A DNA stretch of 64,000 bases. It comes from Caenimonas sp. SL110. Its GTDB lineage: Bacteria > Pseudomonadota > Gammaproteobacteria > Burkholderiales > Burkholderiaceae_C. The stretch is from the NCBI RefSeq assembly GCF_001044395.1, contig NZ_JANU01000037.1:1-64000 (forward strand), given 5' to 3'. A program made the position numbers and the translations under genes. Below are positions 45,983 to 57,948 of the stretch, piece after piece; the stretch's first letter is position 1; every line of letters starts with the position of its first letter. A model generated the notes under the pieces. It had not been told where the DNA came from and made no database searches. It saw only the letters and a program-made list of their open reading frames with translations.

Positions 45983-48900
45983 ATGAGCTCGAGTTTGACT
46001 ATCAACGCCCCGGCATCCAGCACTGCAAGCGCGACTGCGGCACAGGGTGCGAGCGGCGGCTTCCGCAGGCCGGGCCACTTCACGAAAGTCAGCTTCCTGC
46101 CATCGGGTGAGCCGGCAGTGAAGGCTCATCAGGTCGATGCGCGACACAAACCGGTCACGGACCCATTCAGCCGTCGCCTTTCCGAGGAACAGCCGAACTC
46201 TGCGAGAGTCAACCCTGAGCAGGCGCACGGGGACGTTGAGGACGATCTCCAGGAGCACGCCGACCTTTCCGGCGATGAAGCGAGTTCGAACTCCCTCACG
46301 CAATTCGCTGAGCACTTCAGTGAGGACGATGACGACCTCAGTGATTCGGAAGCGGATGAACCGTCAGAAGCCTCAGAACCCGCAGTGGCACCAGAACCCT
46401 CAGTCGTCCGGGAACTCTCGTTCAATTCAGCTGTGGATGCTCCGCCCGAAGTTGAGGTCGCACACGAATACGAACACGCTCTTCCCGTGGGTCCGGCACC
46501 CTTCAGGTCTGGCGCGATGATGCCGGTCCCTCATGGCCAGCCCTTCGAAGCAACGGTTGCCAAGGTCTTGCAAACGATTGCAGACCCGGCAACGCTGTGG
46601 GGGCCAGAGCTGGCAGCCATCTGGTTTGATGCGGCAGCGGGCAATAACGTCGACAGGGCGCTGATCCAGACGGTTGAAAAGCAGGTTCGGGCCATGACGC
46701 GTGAGCAGCTCGAAGCGATGGAGGCCGGTCTTGCCCACGTCGACGACGGCTACCTCAGCACGATCAGGAAAGATGATCCGAACCGGCTGAAGCTGGAACG
46801 CGGCCAGCAGATCGGCCTGTTGATCTCCGATGTGGTGCATCGCGAACTGGGCAACAGACCTGTCCCCCAGGTCGAAGTGCGGTATCGATTCTTCGCCAAG
46901 TACCGAGCCAAACGGGCTGAGCGCACGCGATTGCTGGCCAAACCCACCAAGGCGCAAGCCGAACGCGCCAGGACCCAGGCTGTTCACGCCAGAAAGCAGG
47001 CCGTTGTGGACGGCAGCCTGCATACGATGACGCAGCCCCTGGGCAACACCAGGGCAAGGGTGACGGAGGCTGGGAAAGTGTTGCCCAGTCGGCCCAAGGT
47101 GGACATCTGCCTGAACCAGTTGTTTCGCGCCTTGCCCGTGCGCTCACCCAGCCCAAAAATCAGGAGAGAACTCGTCTGGGAGTCGAAGCCGACGCCCGAA
47201 TCGGACGAGAAGTACATCAACCAGTTCCGCGGACACATCGGCCGCACGCTGCTGCGGATGGACACGCACCACCTGGTCAATGTCCTTGCCAACCTGGACC
47301 ACGCCAGCGACGCGCACAAGAACGATTTCCGGTTCGGCATCCTGTGCCAGGCGGTGAAGGACCAGCTCACACATCGCGGTTACGAAACTGCACAGCAGGC
47401 CTTGACGTTTGCCGGCGAAGTCCTCGATACCCTCAGGACGCCTGCTGACCGCGCCGACCCTGTGCAGGTCGCATCGAAACTCAGGCAGTTGATGGAGCAA
47501 CTGACCAATCTGGCCATCGGGGCCAGGATGCCGGCCGAGACCTTCCACGCGATGGTCTTTGACACCCTGGCCAGCTATGCCGACCAGCCGGCCTACCGGG
47601 AAGCTGTCAGCGCATTGATCAGGCAGATGCCAGACGAGCTGTTGTTCGCCATTGCAGATTCGGGTGGCACGCGCGTCATGAATACGCAAGGCGATCGGTG
47701 GATCACCTCCCTCGCGGCAAGTCGCAGGCAGGTCCTGAAAACAGGTGCCGAGTGCACGGCAGCCGTGACGGCCGCCACAACGATGCTGGGCGGGGGTGGC
47801 GCGGGTGGCGCGGTGGACCCAGCAGGCCTGGTCTCGGCGCTGGCCCGGGTGCAAAAGTCCTATGAGCACATCACAACTTCTTCCATCCCGCTCAACGAAC
47901 TCGCAAGCGACATTGGGCAACTGGGCGACAGCCTGAATTCACTGGAAGCCAGCGTCTTCAACGCGATGACGCTCACGCAGCTTCGGTCTGTGGTGTCGTT
48001 CTTTGCCAGCACGCGACTTGATATGGGTGACGCGTTCATTTCGGTCATCAGCGCGCGCCTGCATATCGGCGAATTCGTTGACGCTGCTGCGGGTCTTGCA
48101 AGAGCGCTTGACCCTCAAGTGCTCAGTGAGAAGACGGAAGGCTTCGTGCCCATGCTCCTTGCAACACAGGCTGCTCACGAAAAGATGAAGGCAGTCGGCG
48201 TTCAGGTCACCGACCCCACCAGCCAGGATCCGATTCCGCAGCATGCCAATGAGATGCTGATCGCGGCGAAGCACCTGTTCGTCACTGTGCCTGCAGACAC
48301 GTTTGCCGAGATGAAAATGGTCGATTTGCTCAAGGTGCAAACAGCGTTCAAGGCGCTGCAAATCGACCCCGGACTTGCAAGCCGGATGGTCATCGCTCGG
48401 CGACTCGGCCTGGCTTCTGACGTGCAGGAAGTGGACGAGGAATTCAATGCGCAACTGGCCGACAAGTTTCCACTGGCCGAGCTGGAGCTTGAGGACGACG
48501 TGGTTGCCGCGCCCGTTCCTGGCGCCGAGCTGCCAATTGGCCAGACAGCCAGGCTTCTCGCCAATATCACCTCGATTGTGAAGTCCGGACGGGACAACGC
48601 CTGGCGCAGCGTCACGCTTCAATACGATTCGCTCATTGATGAGGTGGTAGCCAGCGGTGCGAAGTTCGACCCGTCGGATGACGATCAGCTTGCACAGGCC
48701 AACGATGCCGCCGTCTCGCTCGTCATGGATGCGCTGGCTCACGCCGCGCAGACTTCGACGGGTGCCACTCAAGTCGGGGTGCTGCTGCGGCACTTGCCTC
48801 CTTCGTATCTGAAGACGATCGGAACTTCCACGCCGAGCGCACGGGTATCGCCGGCCACGCACAACCGCCTCATCGAACTGGTCAATGACACCTGGGCGGC

Positions 48901-50284
48901 AGAAGCGACAGCTGTCAGTGCGCGATTCGACGCGGCGGTTGCCCAGTGCCAGCCGGCCAGCGCAGCGGCCTTGCGTCTCGTGCTTGCGCGGCACTCGGAA
49001 CTCGCTGCATGGGAGATCTCCCCCCGAAAGTCTTCCCTGGACCTGCTGGCCACCGCGCTCCTGGATCAGGTCAGCCAGATTGCAGAACTCGACGCCGCGG
49101 AAATCGCGTCGCTGAGCAACATGGGCCTGGGCCCGGACTTTGCCCAGAAAATCGGGCAGGCAAGTGCCGTGCGCGCAACCGCCTTGAGCGCGCGCCACGC
49201 AAGCCTTTGGGCCCAAGGGCTCGCCGGTTTGCGCGCGGGCCGACTGGACGACGCCGTGCGCGCCCTGAGGCGGGCGACGCATATCGCAGGGGAGATGAAC
49301 CTTGCCCATCATCTTCCGGTTGCAAACGCGCCGATGACGACGGATTCAAGCCGCGATTTCCACGATGCGCTGATGCAGCGCATGTGGGACGAGTTGGGCG
49401 CGGACCAGCAGGCAGAGGTTGCACGCCTGATCACCACACCCGAAATTCGGGGATTGATCTGGGTCCTGGAGGCTCCGTCCGTGACCGGCGCGAGCGGCGT
49501 GGACCCTGAGCAAGTGAGCCAGCGCAAGATGCTCAGTGATGACTTGAAGCGCTTGGGGCCGCCGGGTGCGGTGTTCGACAACGCTCGCGCATCGGTCGCA
49601 GTGCTGGAAGTGGTGGAGCAAGCATTTGCCGGCGATCTGGGTGAAGACATTGCATCTACGCAGCCGCTTCCGGTTGCAGCGCCTGAAATCGGGCAATCCA
49701 GCCCAGTGCCCGCGCGGCGGTCTTCTTCAATCGACGCGGCCCAAGAGGTCACGCTTCGGCGGTGGCGCAATGCGATGAGCCTTCTCAGTCAGGGCGAGTT
49801 GGCTCGCGGGTTGGTCAATCTGAAGGATGCGGTGTCTCTGACAGATGAAGTTGCGCAGCTTCAATGGCAGGAGGGGGGAGGCATTGGCACAGTTTCAGAG
49901 CACGACCGACAGGCGACGATCACACAGATGAAGCTCAGCGAAAATCAGATGACGCTATTCGCGCAGGCTCTGAACCGGCCTGATGTTCGCGAGCTGATCG
50001 AGGCGCTCAGGGCTGTCGCAGGTTCGGCGCGCGCGGATACAAACCCTGCATTGCCGGTCATGAGGGCTGTGCTCATGGACCTTGAATTGGTCCGCGAAAA
50101 GCTGAATGCCGTACCGGAGCTGGATCCCGTACCAGAATTCGAATCCTTGCGGATTTCGGCCGCGATGCGCGAGGTCGTCATTGAAGGCTTTCGCACGGAA
50201 CTTGGATTGCGCGGGGAGCGGCTTGCCAAGGAGGCGTTCGAGTCCCATTCCCCGGTCCGTCCAAGGCGGCCCTCGCCAGTTTGA
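45983..50284 (+). CDS. Candidate type III effector, 1433 aa, giant helical repeat protein
   Basis: The ATG at 45983 follows GGAGAG and lies just after the hrp box; the frame is open further up, through the box, so the longer reading is rejected. It opens MSSSLTINAPASSTASATAA, a Ser/Thr/Ala-rich, Sec-less N-terminus typical of type III substrates. A Glu/Asp-rich segment (~70-140) is followed by over 1200 residues of mainly helical sequence. Modules such as ALIRQMPDELLFAIADSGG and LLRHLPPSYLKTIGTST echo those of the upstream 682-residue protein. No enzymatic motif or named domain was recognised. It could be a solenoid scaffold or host-target binder (inference). Confidence 0.6.
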   Translation: MSSSLTINAPASSTASATAAQGASGGFRRPGHFTKVSFLPSGEPAVKAHQVDARHKPVTDPFSRRLSEEQPNSARVNPEQAHGDVEDDLQEHADLSGDEASSNSLTQFAEHFSEDDDDLSDSEADEPSEASEPAVAPEPSVVRELSFNSAVDAPPEVEVAHEYEHALPVGPAPFRSGAMMPVPHGQPFEATVAKVLQTIADPATLWGPELAAIWFDAAAGNNVDRALIQTVEKQVRAMTREQLEAMEAGLAHVDDGYLSTIRKDDPNRLKLERGQQIGLLISDVVHRELGNRPVPQVEVRYRFFAKYRAKRAERTRLLAKPTKAQAERARTQAVHARKQAVVDGSLHTMTQPLGNTRARVTEAGKVLPSRPKVDICLNQLFRALPVRSPSPKIRRELVWESKPTPESDEKYINQFRGHIGRTLLRMDTHHLVNVLANLDHASDAHKNDFRFGILCQAVKDQLTHRGYETAQQALTFAGEVLDTLRTPADRADPVQVASKLRQLMEQLTNLAIGARMPAETFHAMVFDTLASYADQPAYREAVSALIRQMPDELLFAIADSGGTRVMNTQGDRWITSLAASRRQVLKTGAECTAAVTAATTMLGGGGAGGAVDPAGLVSALARVQKSYEHITTSSIPLNELASDIGQLGDSLNSLEASVFNAMTLTQLRSVVSFFASTRLDMGDAFISVISARLHIGEFVDAAAGLARALDPQVLSEKTEGFVPMLLATQAAHEKMKAVGVQVTDPTSQDPIPQHANEMLIAAKHLFVTVPADTFAEMKMVDLLKVQTAFKALQIDPGLASRMVIARRLGLASDVQEVDEEFNAQLADKFPLAELELEDDVVAAPVPGAELPIGQTARLLANITSIVKSGRDNAWRSVTLQYDSLIDEVVASGAKFDPSDDDQLAQANDAAVSLVMDALAHAAQTSTGATQVGVLLRHLPPSYLKTIGTSTPSARVSPATHNRLIELVNDTWAAEATAVSARFDAAVAQCQPASAAALRLVLARHSELAAWEISPRKSSLDLLATALLDQVSQIAELDAAEIASLSNMGLGPDFAQKIGQASAVRATALSARHASLWAQGLAGLRAGRLDDAVRALRRATHIAGEMNLAHHLPVANAPMTTDSSRDFHDALMQRMWDELGADQQAEVARLITTPEIRGLIWVLEAPSVTGASGVDPEQVSQRKMLSDDLKRLGPPGAVFDNARASVAVLEVVEQAFAGDLGEDIASTQPLPVAAPEIGQSSPVPARRSSSIDAAQEVTLRRWRNAMSLLSQGELARGLVNLKDAVSLTDEVAQLQWQEGGGIGTVSEHDRQATITQMKLSENQMTLFAQALNRPDVRELIEALRAVAGSARADTNPALPVMRAVLMDLELVREKLNAVPELDPVPEFESLRISAAMREVVIEGFRTELGLRGERLAKEAFESHSPVRPRRPSPV

Positions 50285-50306
50285 ACGGCGAGCCCGGGCT
50301 CAATCT

Positions 50307-51386
50307 TCAGTTGACGAGGGGCGCCGGAATAGGCACCCCCAGCTTCGCCGCCCAGGGCTCCAGCATCGGCGCAATCGACGGGTGCAGTTTCACACCCGTT
50401 TCCAGCTGGTAAGTCGCCCGTTCCAGCCCCCGCTCGCCGGGCGTGCGCACGGTCGTGCCGGGCTTGCTGGGCCGTGACTCGCGGCATTGCTGGGTCACGG
50501 CGCTGGTTTGCCGTGTGAAAGCATCCAGGCCCGCGAACGCGCGTGGATCGATCATCTGCAGGAATACCGTGGCGCCCCAGCCCTCGTTGTCGTCGGCCCG
50601 GCCGTGACCGGCAAGACCGCCTGTCAACGCCTCCACCAGCAGCGTGAGCCCATAACCCTTGTGCCCCGAATCCAGCCCACCCAGCGGCAATATCGTGCCC
50701 GCAGGTTTGCTGAAAAGCACGGACGGGTCATCGGTCGCATTTCCGTTGCTGTCGATGACCCAGGCCGCTGGCAGCTTGCCGCCTTCGCCGTGCAGGCGCT
50801 TGGTGAGCCCATTGGTGGTGGCTGAAGTTGAGATGTCGATCAGCACCGGCATGTCGCTGGTGGGGATGCCTGCCGCCACCGGGTTGGGCGTGAACACCGG
50901 ATCGAGCCCGCCGAAAGGCGCAACGCTCGCGGACGCCGGATCGGAGCATGCCAGGATCATCAGCAGGCCCCGATCGGTCGCCCGCTTGAGGTAGGCGGCC
51001 AGGCACGCGATGTGATGGCTGCGCCGGATCACCACGGTGCCGGTGCCGAACTTTTGCGCGCGCTCGGCCGCCAGGTCCATCGCCTTGAGCACCAGCCACG
51101 GGCCGGGCAGGCGACGCCCGTCCCATGTCACGGCTGCAGGTGCATCGGCGACGACTTCGGGCTCGCCGTCGACCTGCATCGTCTTTGCTTCGATTGCCGC
51201 GAGGTAGGGGGCGAGCAGCGCAAGTCCGTGGGTGTCGTGCCCCATCAGGTCGCCATCGACCAGGATTCGCGCAACCGCGTTGGCCTTGCGCTCACCGAGT
51301 CCGGCTGCGAACAGGAGTTGGGTTGCGAATTCAACAAGCTTGTCGGCGGGGTAGGCAAGGGCAGTTGCGGGGGCTGCTGTGGTCAC
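50307..51386 (-). CDS. Ldh family (malate/L-lactate/ureidoglycolate dehydrogenase-type) oxidoreductase
   Basis: 359 residues from a GTG (51386) preceded by GAGGAG, the best supported start; the frame continues upstream without family similarity. It is NAD(P)-dependent; Ldh-family marks are GDLMGHDTHGLALLAPYL near the N-terminus (catalytic His in DTHG), HHIACLAAYLKRATDRGLL and the SGHKGYGLTLLVEALTGGLAG block. It is distinct from classical LDH/MDH. The substrate cannot be decided from sequence. It converges on the giant effector gene, with 22 bases between stops. Confidence 0.85.
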   Translation of the reverse strand: MTTAAPATALAYPADKLVEFATQLLFAAGLGERKANAVARILVDGDLMGHDTHGLALLAPYLAAIEAKTMQVDGEPEVVADAPAAVTWDGRRLPGPWLVLKAMDLAAERAQKFGTGTVVIRRSHHIACLAAYLKRATDRGLLMILACSDPASASVAPFGGLDPVFTPNPVAAGIPTSDMPVLIDISTSATTNGLTKRLHGEGGKLPAAWVIDSNGNATDDPSVLFSKPAGTILPLGGLDSGHKGYGLTLLVEALTGGLAGHGRADDNEGWGATVFLQMIDPRAFAGLDAFTRQTSAVTQQCRESRPSKPGTTVRTPGERGLERATYQLETGVKLHPSIAPMLEPWAAKLGVPIPAPLVN

Positions 51387-51484
51387 TTTTGTCTCCTCGG
51401 TTTTTTTGGTAGTCCTCGCGCACGAGAGGTTTGGTAACACTCGCGTGCAAAGGATGCTGCGCATCATCGCTTAAGCTCGCGCCG

Positions 51485-52738
51485 ATGACGAGTGGCTCCG
51501 GTGTTCGGGATGAAGCGATGGCGGTAATTGCCTGGGACGTGGCGCACAACGCGCTGGGCCGGGCATGGGTGTTGGCCGAGATCCTGCGCCGGGCGGGACA
51601 CCCGACAGACCTGGTCGGAGCGCTCAAGGGCACCGACGATGTGTGGCTTCCGCTGCGCGGCGCCGTGCCCCCCGTCCATACGCTGGCCTATTCCACCTGG
51701 TCGGAGCTCGTGCGCGGCATCGTGACCTGGGTCGAGACGCATCCGCTTCACACCGTGGTCGTGTCCAAACCCCGCTTTCCCTCGATGTTGATGGGGCTGG
51801 AATACAAGCGGCGCTGGGGCGCCCGCGTGATCGTCGATGTCGATGACTGGGAGCTGGCGCTTGTCGGGCGCACCGAGCCCCTGCACCCGTCGGCGGTGTC
51901 CCATGCGCCCGACTTCGCGCTCAAGGTGCTGCCGGGGCATCCCTACTGGAGCCGCGTCGCCGAAGGGATGATGAACCTGGCCGATGCAGTGACGGTGTCG
52001 AATCCGAATCTGCAGCGCCGGTTCGGCGGCACCGTGATTCGCCATGCGCGCGATGAACGTCTGTTCGATGCGTCACTGTTCGACAAACGCGAAACCCGCC
52101 TGCGCTTTGGCTTGCCTGCGGACAAGCGCATCGTCATGTTCCTGGGCACGCCGCGCCGGCACAAGGGCCTGCAGGACGTGCTCGCGTTCATGGAGGCGTG
52201 CGGCGCCAACGACCTGCTGCTCTGCGTCGTGGACAGCATCGGTGACCCCGCATTCAGGAGCGAGCTGGCGGCAGCCGGTGGCGAAAGACTGGTGTTCGTG
52301 CCGGCCCTTGCCTTTGCCGAAATCCCTGCGTTGCTCAGTACGGCCGACTTCGTGTGCCTGGCCCTGGACACCGCGTCCGATGTGACGGACTACCAGGTGC
52401 CCGCCAAGATCACTGACGCGATCGCCATGCGGGTCCCTGTGCTGATGGCTTCATCGCCCTCGGTTGCCGACCTTTTTGAGCAACGCATCTTTGTCAACGA
52501 AGGGCCGCTGGATGCATCCGCCTTCCAGCGGGCTGTTCACATGCCCCAGGCCGAGCTGGACGCCGTGACAGATCGGGCCTACCGGGTCTTTCTGGATGAG
52601 TTCTCGATGGCGGCGTCGGCCCGAAAGCTCGAACAGTGCCTGCAGGCCACCGGCAACAAGCCCCTGCCGCCCTGGTCGCGGCACATCAATGCCCTGGTGG
52701 CCCGGCTCGGCGGCAAGAGCGTGCAATACCCATCCTGA
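51485..52738 (+). CDS. GT4-like glycosyltransferase
   Basis: About 417 residues (start ATG 51485; an alternative at 51518 begins MAVIAWDVAHNA). It has two Rossmann-type halves. The C-terminal one includes RIVMFLGTPRRHKGLQDVLAF and a late KITDAIAMRVPVLMASSPSV stretch resembling the donor-binding region of GT4 enzymes. No other LPS gene is adjacent, and ygiQ follows on the same strand. The donor and acceptor are unknown; this is the least certain of the glycosyltransferase calls. Confidence 0.65.
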   Translation: MTSGSGVRDEAMAVIAWDVAHNALGRAWVLAEILRRAGHPTDLVGALKGTDDVWLPLRGAVPPVHTLAYSTWSELVRGIVTWVETHPLHTVVVSKPRFPSMLMGLEYKRRWGARVIVDVDDWELALVGRTEPLHPSAVSHAPDFALKVLPGHPYWSRVAEGMMNLADAVTVSNPNLQRRFGGTVIRHARDERLFDASLFDKRETRLRFGLPADKRIVMFLGTPRRHKGLQDVLAFMEACGANDLLLCVVDSIGDPAFRSELAAAGGERLVFVPALAFAEIPALLSTADFVCLALDTASDVTDYQVPAKITDAIAMRVPVLMASSPSVADLFEQRIFVNEGPLDASAFQRAVHMPQAELDAVTDRAYRVFLDEFSMAASARKLEQCLQATGNKPLPPWSRHINALVARLGGKSVQYPS

Positions 52739-52789
52739 GCCCTGAAAAGTGCTGGAGGACCTAAAATCGGGCCTTCCCCGAAAGCCTGC

Positions 52790-55189
<2,400 letters not shown>

Positions 55190-55198
55190 GCCAGCCGG

Positions 55199-55288
55199 TT
55201 GTCATGCCGGACGTGATCCGGCATCCACCGCGAAGCGGCTACTGGGCTTGAAGACATGGATTGCGGATCGAGTCCGCCATGACAGCCT
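55199..55288. repeat. Dispersed palindromic repeat pair
   Basis: Unit 1 is GTCATGCCGGACG, TG, ATCCGGCATCCA. Unit 2 is GGATTGCGGATCG, AG, TCCGCCATGACAG. The latter has a mismatch that weakens the stem. It lies between ygiQ and the DUF2868 gene. Confidence 0.85.
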
Positions 55289-55336
55289 GTGCGCTCAGCG
55301 TCCCACGACACGCGCGCCCTGTTGCACACTCGGCGC

Positions 55337-57610
55337 ATGAGAGACAAGCAACACCTCATCCTGGGTGAACACAAAACGCGGCGCGTCATGCTCGCCAGGG
55401 CCATCGAGCAGGGCGATGCACAGGGCAAGCTGCTGGGCGAAGCCGAACGCGACCGTATCGACCAGGAGTCACGGCGGACAGCATCGCCTGATTCCAGGGC
55501 CCGCATGGGCGAGTTCATTCACGACCGGGCGGTGCAGGTCATCTCCACTGTCGAGCCACGCGACCCCTGGCTTGCAGGCCTGCAGAACGCGCGGCCCTGG
55601 CAGCTCTGGCTGGCAGCGGGCATTCCGGTGCTCGCATTCACCCTGGGCGTGGTGTCCAACATCATCGGCAATCCGCATCGCGTGGACCTGGTGTCATTGC
55701 CGCTGCTGGGCATCGTCGCGTGGAATGTCGTGATGTACCTGGCGCTATTGGCCGGATGGGCAATGGCGCGCAGCGGGCAAAAGTCATGGATCGGGGCCCT
55801 GGGCCGGTGGAGCGATGGCAACCGCGCGTTGTCCAGGCGGCCCGGCAATGCGCGCGCGCAGGTCACGGCCCATTTCTGGCGCGAGTGGTTCAAGGTGACG
55901 CAGGGGCTGCACACCAGCCGCATCAAGCGCGTGCTGCATCTTTCGGCAGCGGCATGGGCAGGGGGCGTGATTGCTTCCTTGCTGGTTCGCGGACTCGTTG
56001 TCGAATACCGTGTCGGTTGGGAAAGCACCTTTCTCGACGCGTCGCAGGTCAACACGCTGCTCAATGTCTTGCGCGTGCCTGCGCAATTGCTTTTTCCGCT
56101 GGCGCCATTCACGACCGAACAGGTTGCCCGGTTGCAGTTCAGCGCCGGCGGCGGGACGGCTGAGGGCGCATCGACATGGGTGTTCATGTATGTGGCGTTG
56201 CTGCTGGTGGTCGTGGTGATTCCGCGACTTGTGCTGGCAGCGATCGCGTGGGTGCGCGAACGCTTTCAGGCCGGGACTATGTCCATCGACGCCGCCGAGC
56301 CGTATTACGAACGCATTGCCAGCCTGCTCGATGTGGCGCGCGTCGAGCTGTGCCTCATCACGCATTCGGACGAGGACCGAGGGCGGCTCATGCGCGTGCT
56401 CGCGCAAGAGGCGGACATCGCGCACACGCTGGTCAGCAGCGACCAGGGCGATGTCCTGCGCTTCATTGACCTGTCGGGCAAGCAGCCGCCTGCGCTGGGG
56501 GTTGCGCAGCCCGTCGCGCAAGAGGGGTCATCGGCATTTCATTCGTGGCTCGACATGGTCAAGGCCAAGCTCATCGCGCCTTCGGTTTCCGCGATTCCAC
56601 TTGCTGATCCAGCGCTTCAACAGGCCTGGGACCATGGGGATCTCGTCGTGCATCTGGCACGCAGCGATGCGGATATCGATGCAGCGCGTCCGCTGGTGGA
56701 GTGGCTGGGCAAGCCGGTGCTCGTGGTCGGGGCTTCAGAACTGATGCGCGGTGCAGTCTCCTTTGATTCTTTCGCCCGGAACTGGTCGCGCGAGCAGCAT
56801 TTCTTTGACGCCATCGCAAAGCTGCTGCCCAAGCCTTCAGCCGCCGCCTGCAACCGGCTGGCGAAGGCGTGGGACCAGCGCAACCGGGCCCGATTCGGAC
56901 GGTCGATGGACATCGTGGCAGAGCATCTCCTTTTGGCCGCCAAACAGTCCGGGGACGTGCCGGAAAGCGGCTTTCCGGCTTTGCGCGCGACAGAGCGGCA
57001 GGCCAGGGAAGAGGCGCGCGCCCAAGCGATGCGGGGCATCGTCGCGCGGCTGGACGAATCGGCTCGTTCCATGCTCTCGCGATTGCGCGAGCTGCATGGC
57101 GTCAGGCAGGAGGGCGAATCCGCGTTGCAGCATCGGCTGGAGCGCGAGCAGCTGGTGCAACGGCGTCTGGGCCAGGGCAACAACATGCCGGTGGCCGAGA
57201 CGGCGGGCGGGGCAGCGGTCGGTGCGGGCGTGGGCTTTGCACTGGACCTGCTGGCCGGGGGCCTGATGCTCGGCGCGGCCACGGCGGCAGGCGCTGCCAT
57301 CGGTGGCTGGGTCGGCGCAGCGTGGACCAAGCGCGGCACCTCGATCACCCTGAGCAACGAGATGCTGCAGGCCATGGTCGAGGCCGCGCTGCTGCGTTAT
57401 CTGGCGGTGATTCATGACGGCCGGCTGCCCGAAGGCGAGGAGCCCGTGACTGCATGGACCAGCGAAGTGGTTGCGCAGGTTGCGGCGGACAACGAGCTCT
57501 ACACCCCGTTCTGGACGGTCGCCCGGTCGGCGCAAACCGCGACCGAGGTCCAGTCTGCGCTTGGCAGGCAGCTGGAATCGACCGCGCTGAAAGTGCTGGC
57601 GCGCGTTTGA
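55337..57610 (+). CDS. DUF2868/DUF3482-like fusion membrane protein lacking a visible GTPase domain
   Basis: 757 residues from the ATG at 55337 (MRDKQHLILGEHKTRR). The N-terminal ~320 residues carry four membrane segments and match the DUF2868 pattern. The C-terminal ~350 residues, with a Gly/Ala-rich stretch near residue ~630 (AVGAGVGFALDLLAGGLMLG), resemble the C-terminal part of DUF3482 proteins. In other beta-proteobacteria these are, as I recall, two adjacent genes, and the DUF3482 protein begins with a GTPase domain. No P-loop is visible here, so this looks like a fusion without the G domain. Function unknown. Confidence 0.6.
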   Translation: MRDKQHLILGEHKTRRVMLARAIEQGDAQGKLLGEAERDRIDQESRRTASPDSRARMGEFIHDRAVQVISTVEPRDPWLAGLQNARPWQLWLAAGIPVLAFTLGVVSNIIGNPHRVDLVSLPLLGIVAWNVVMYLALLAGWAMARSGQKSWIGALGRWSDGNRALSRRPGNARAQVTAHFWREWFKVTQGLHTSRIKRVLHLSAAAWAGGVIASLLVRGLVVEYRVGWESTFLDASQVNTLLNVLRVPAQLLFPLAPFTTEQVARLQFSAGGGTAEGASTWVFMYVALLLVVVVIPRLVLAAIAWVRERFQAGTMSIDAAEPYYERIASLLDVARVELCLITHSDEDRGRLMRVLAQEADIAHTLVSSDQGDVLRFIDLSGKQPPALGVAQPVAQEGSSAFHSWLDMVKAKLIAPSVSAIPLADPALQQAWDHGDLVVHLARSDADIDAARPLVEWLGKPVLVVGASELMRGAVSFDSFARNWSREQHFFDAIAKLLPKPSAAACNRLAKAWDQRNRARFGRSMDIVAEHLLLAAKQSGDVPESGFPALRATERQAREEARAQAMRGIVARLDESARSMLSRLRELHGVRQEGESALQHRLEREQLVQRRLGQGNNMPVAETAGGAAVGAGVGFALDLLAGGLMLGAATAAGAAIGGWVGAAWTKRGTSITLSNEMLQAMVEAALLRYLAVIHDGRLPEGEEPVTAWTSEVVAQVAADNELYTPFWTVARSAQTATEVQSALGRQLESTALKVLARV

Positions 57611-57645
57611 AGTGTCCGCAAATTTCGGTCAGCGGGCATAGGCGC

Positions 57646-57654
57646 TGTCCTACA
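57646..57654. promoter_or_regulatory. TGTCCTACA motif upstream of the KGG stress protein
   Basis: An exact 9-base motif, also at 38785 and 62334, with close forms at 38867 and 61561. Here it is 63 bases before the start codon. Identity of the binding factor is unknown. Confidence 0.35.
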
Positions 57655-57717
57655 AGAACATGGTTGAGCTTGGGTCAGCATGGTGGTCCCGAATCCCCTG
57701 AAAGCCAAGGAGCGCAC

Positions 57718-57927
57718 ATGCAGGAAGTCACCACCGCCATCATCCCCGCAGCCACCACCGAGAAGCGCCTGCGTGGCTTCGCCGCGATGTCGCCGGAGAA
57801 GAAAAAGGAAATCGCCAGCATGGGTGGCCGCGCCGCTCACGCCTGTGGCCGAGCCCACCAGTTCACCAGCGAAGAAGGCCGCGCTGCCGGCAAGAAGCGT
57901 CACCAGCCGTCTGACCGTCCGGCTTGA
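57718..57927 (+). CDS. KGG-domain (con-10-like) general stress protein
   Basis: 69 residues. The ATG at 57718 follows AAGGAG. The sequence has the tandem KGG-type repeats of stress-induced GsiB/con-10-like proteins: MSPEKKKEIASMGGRAAHACG and FTSEEGRAAGKKRHQ. Such hydrophilic proteins accumulate in stationary phase or osmotic and oxidative stress. A TGTCCTACA motif lies upstream. Cytosolic, no signal peptide. Confidence 0.85.
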   Translation: MQEVTTAIIPAATTEKRLRGFAAMSPEKKKEIASMGGRAAHACGRAHQFTSEEGRAAGKKRHQPSDRPA

Positions 57928-57948
57928 AGCCAGTGCTCTGTGGGGCGG

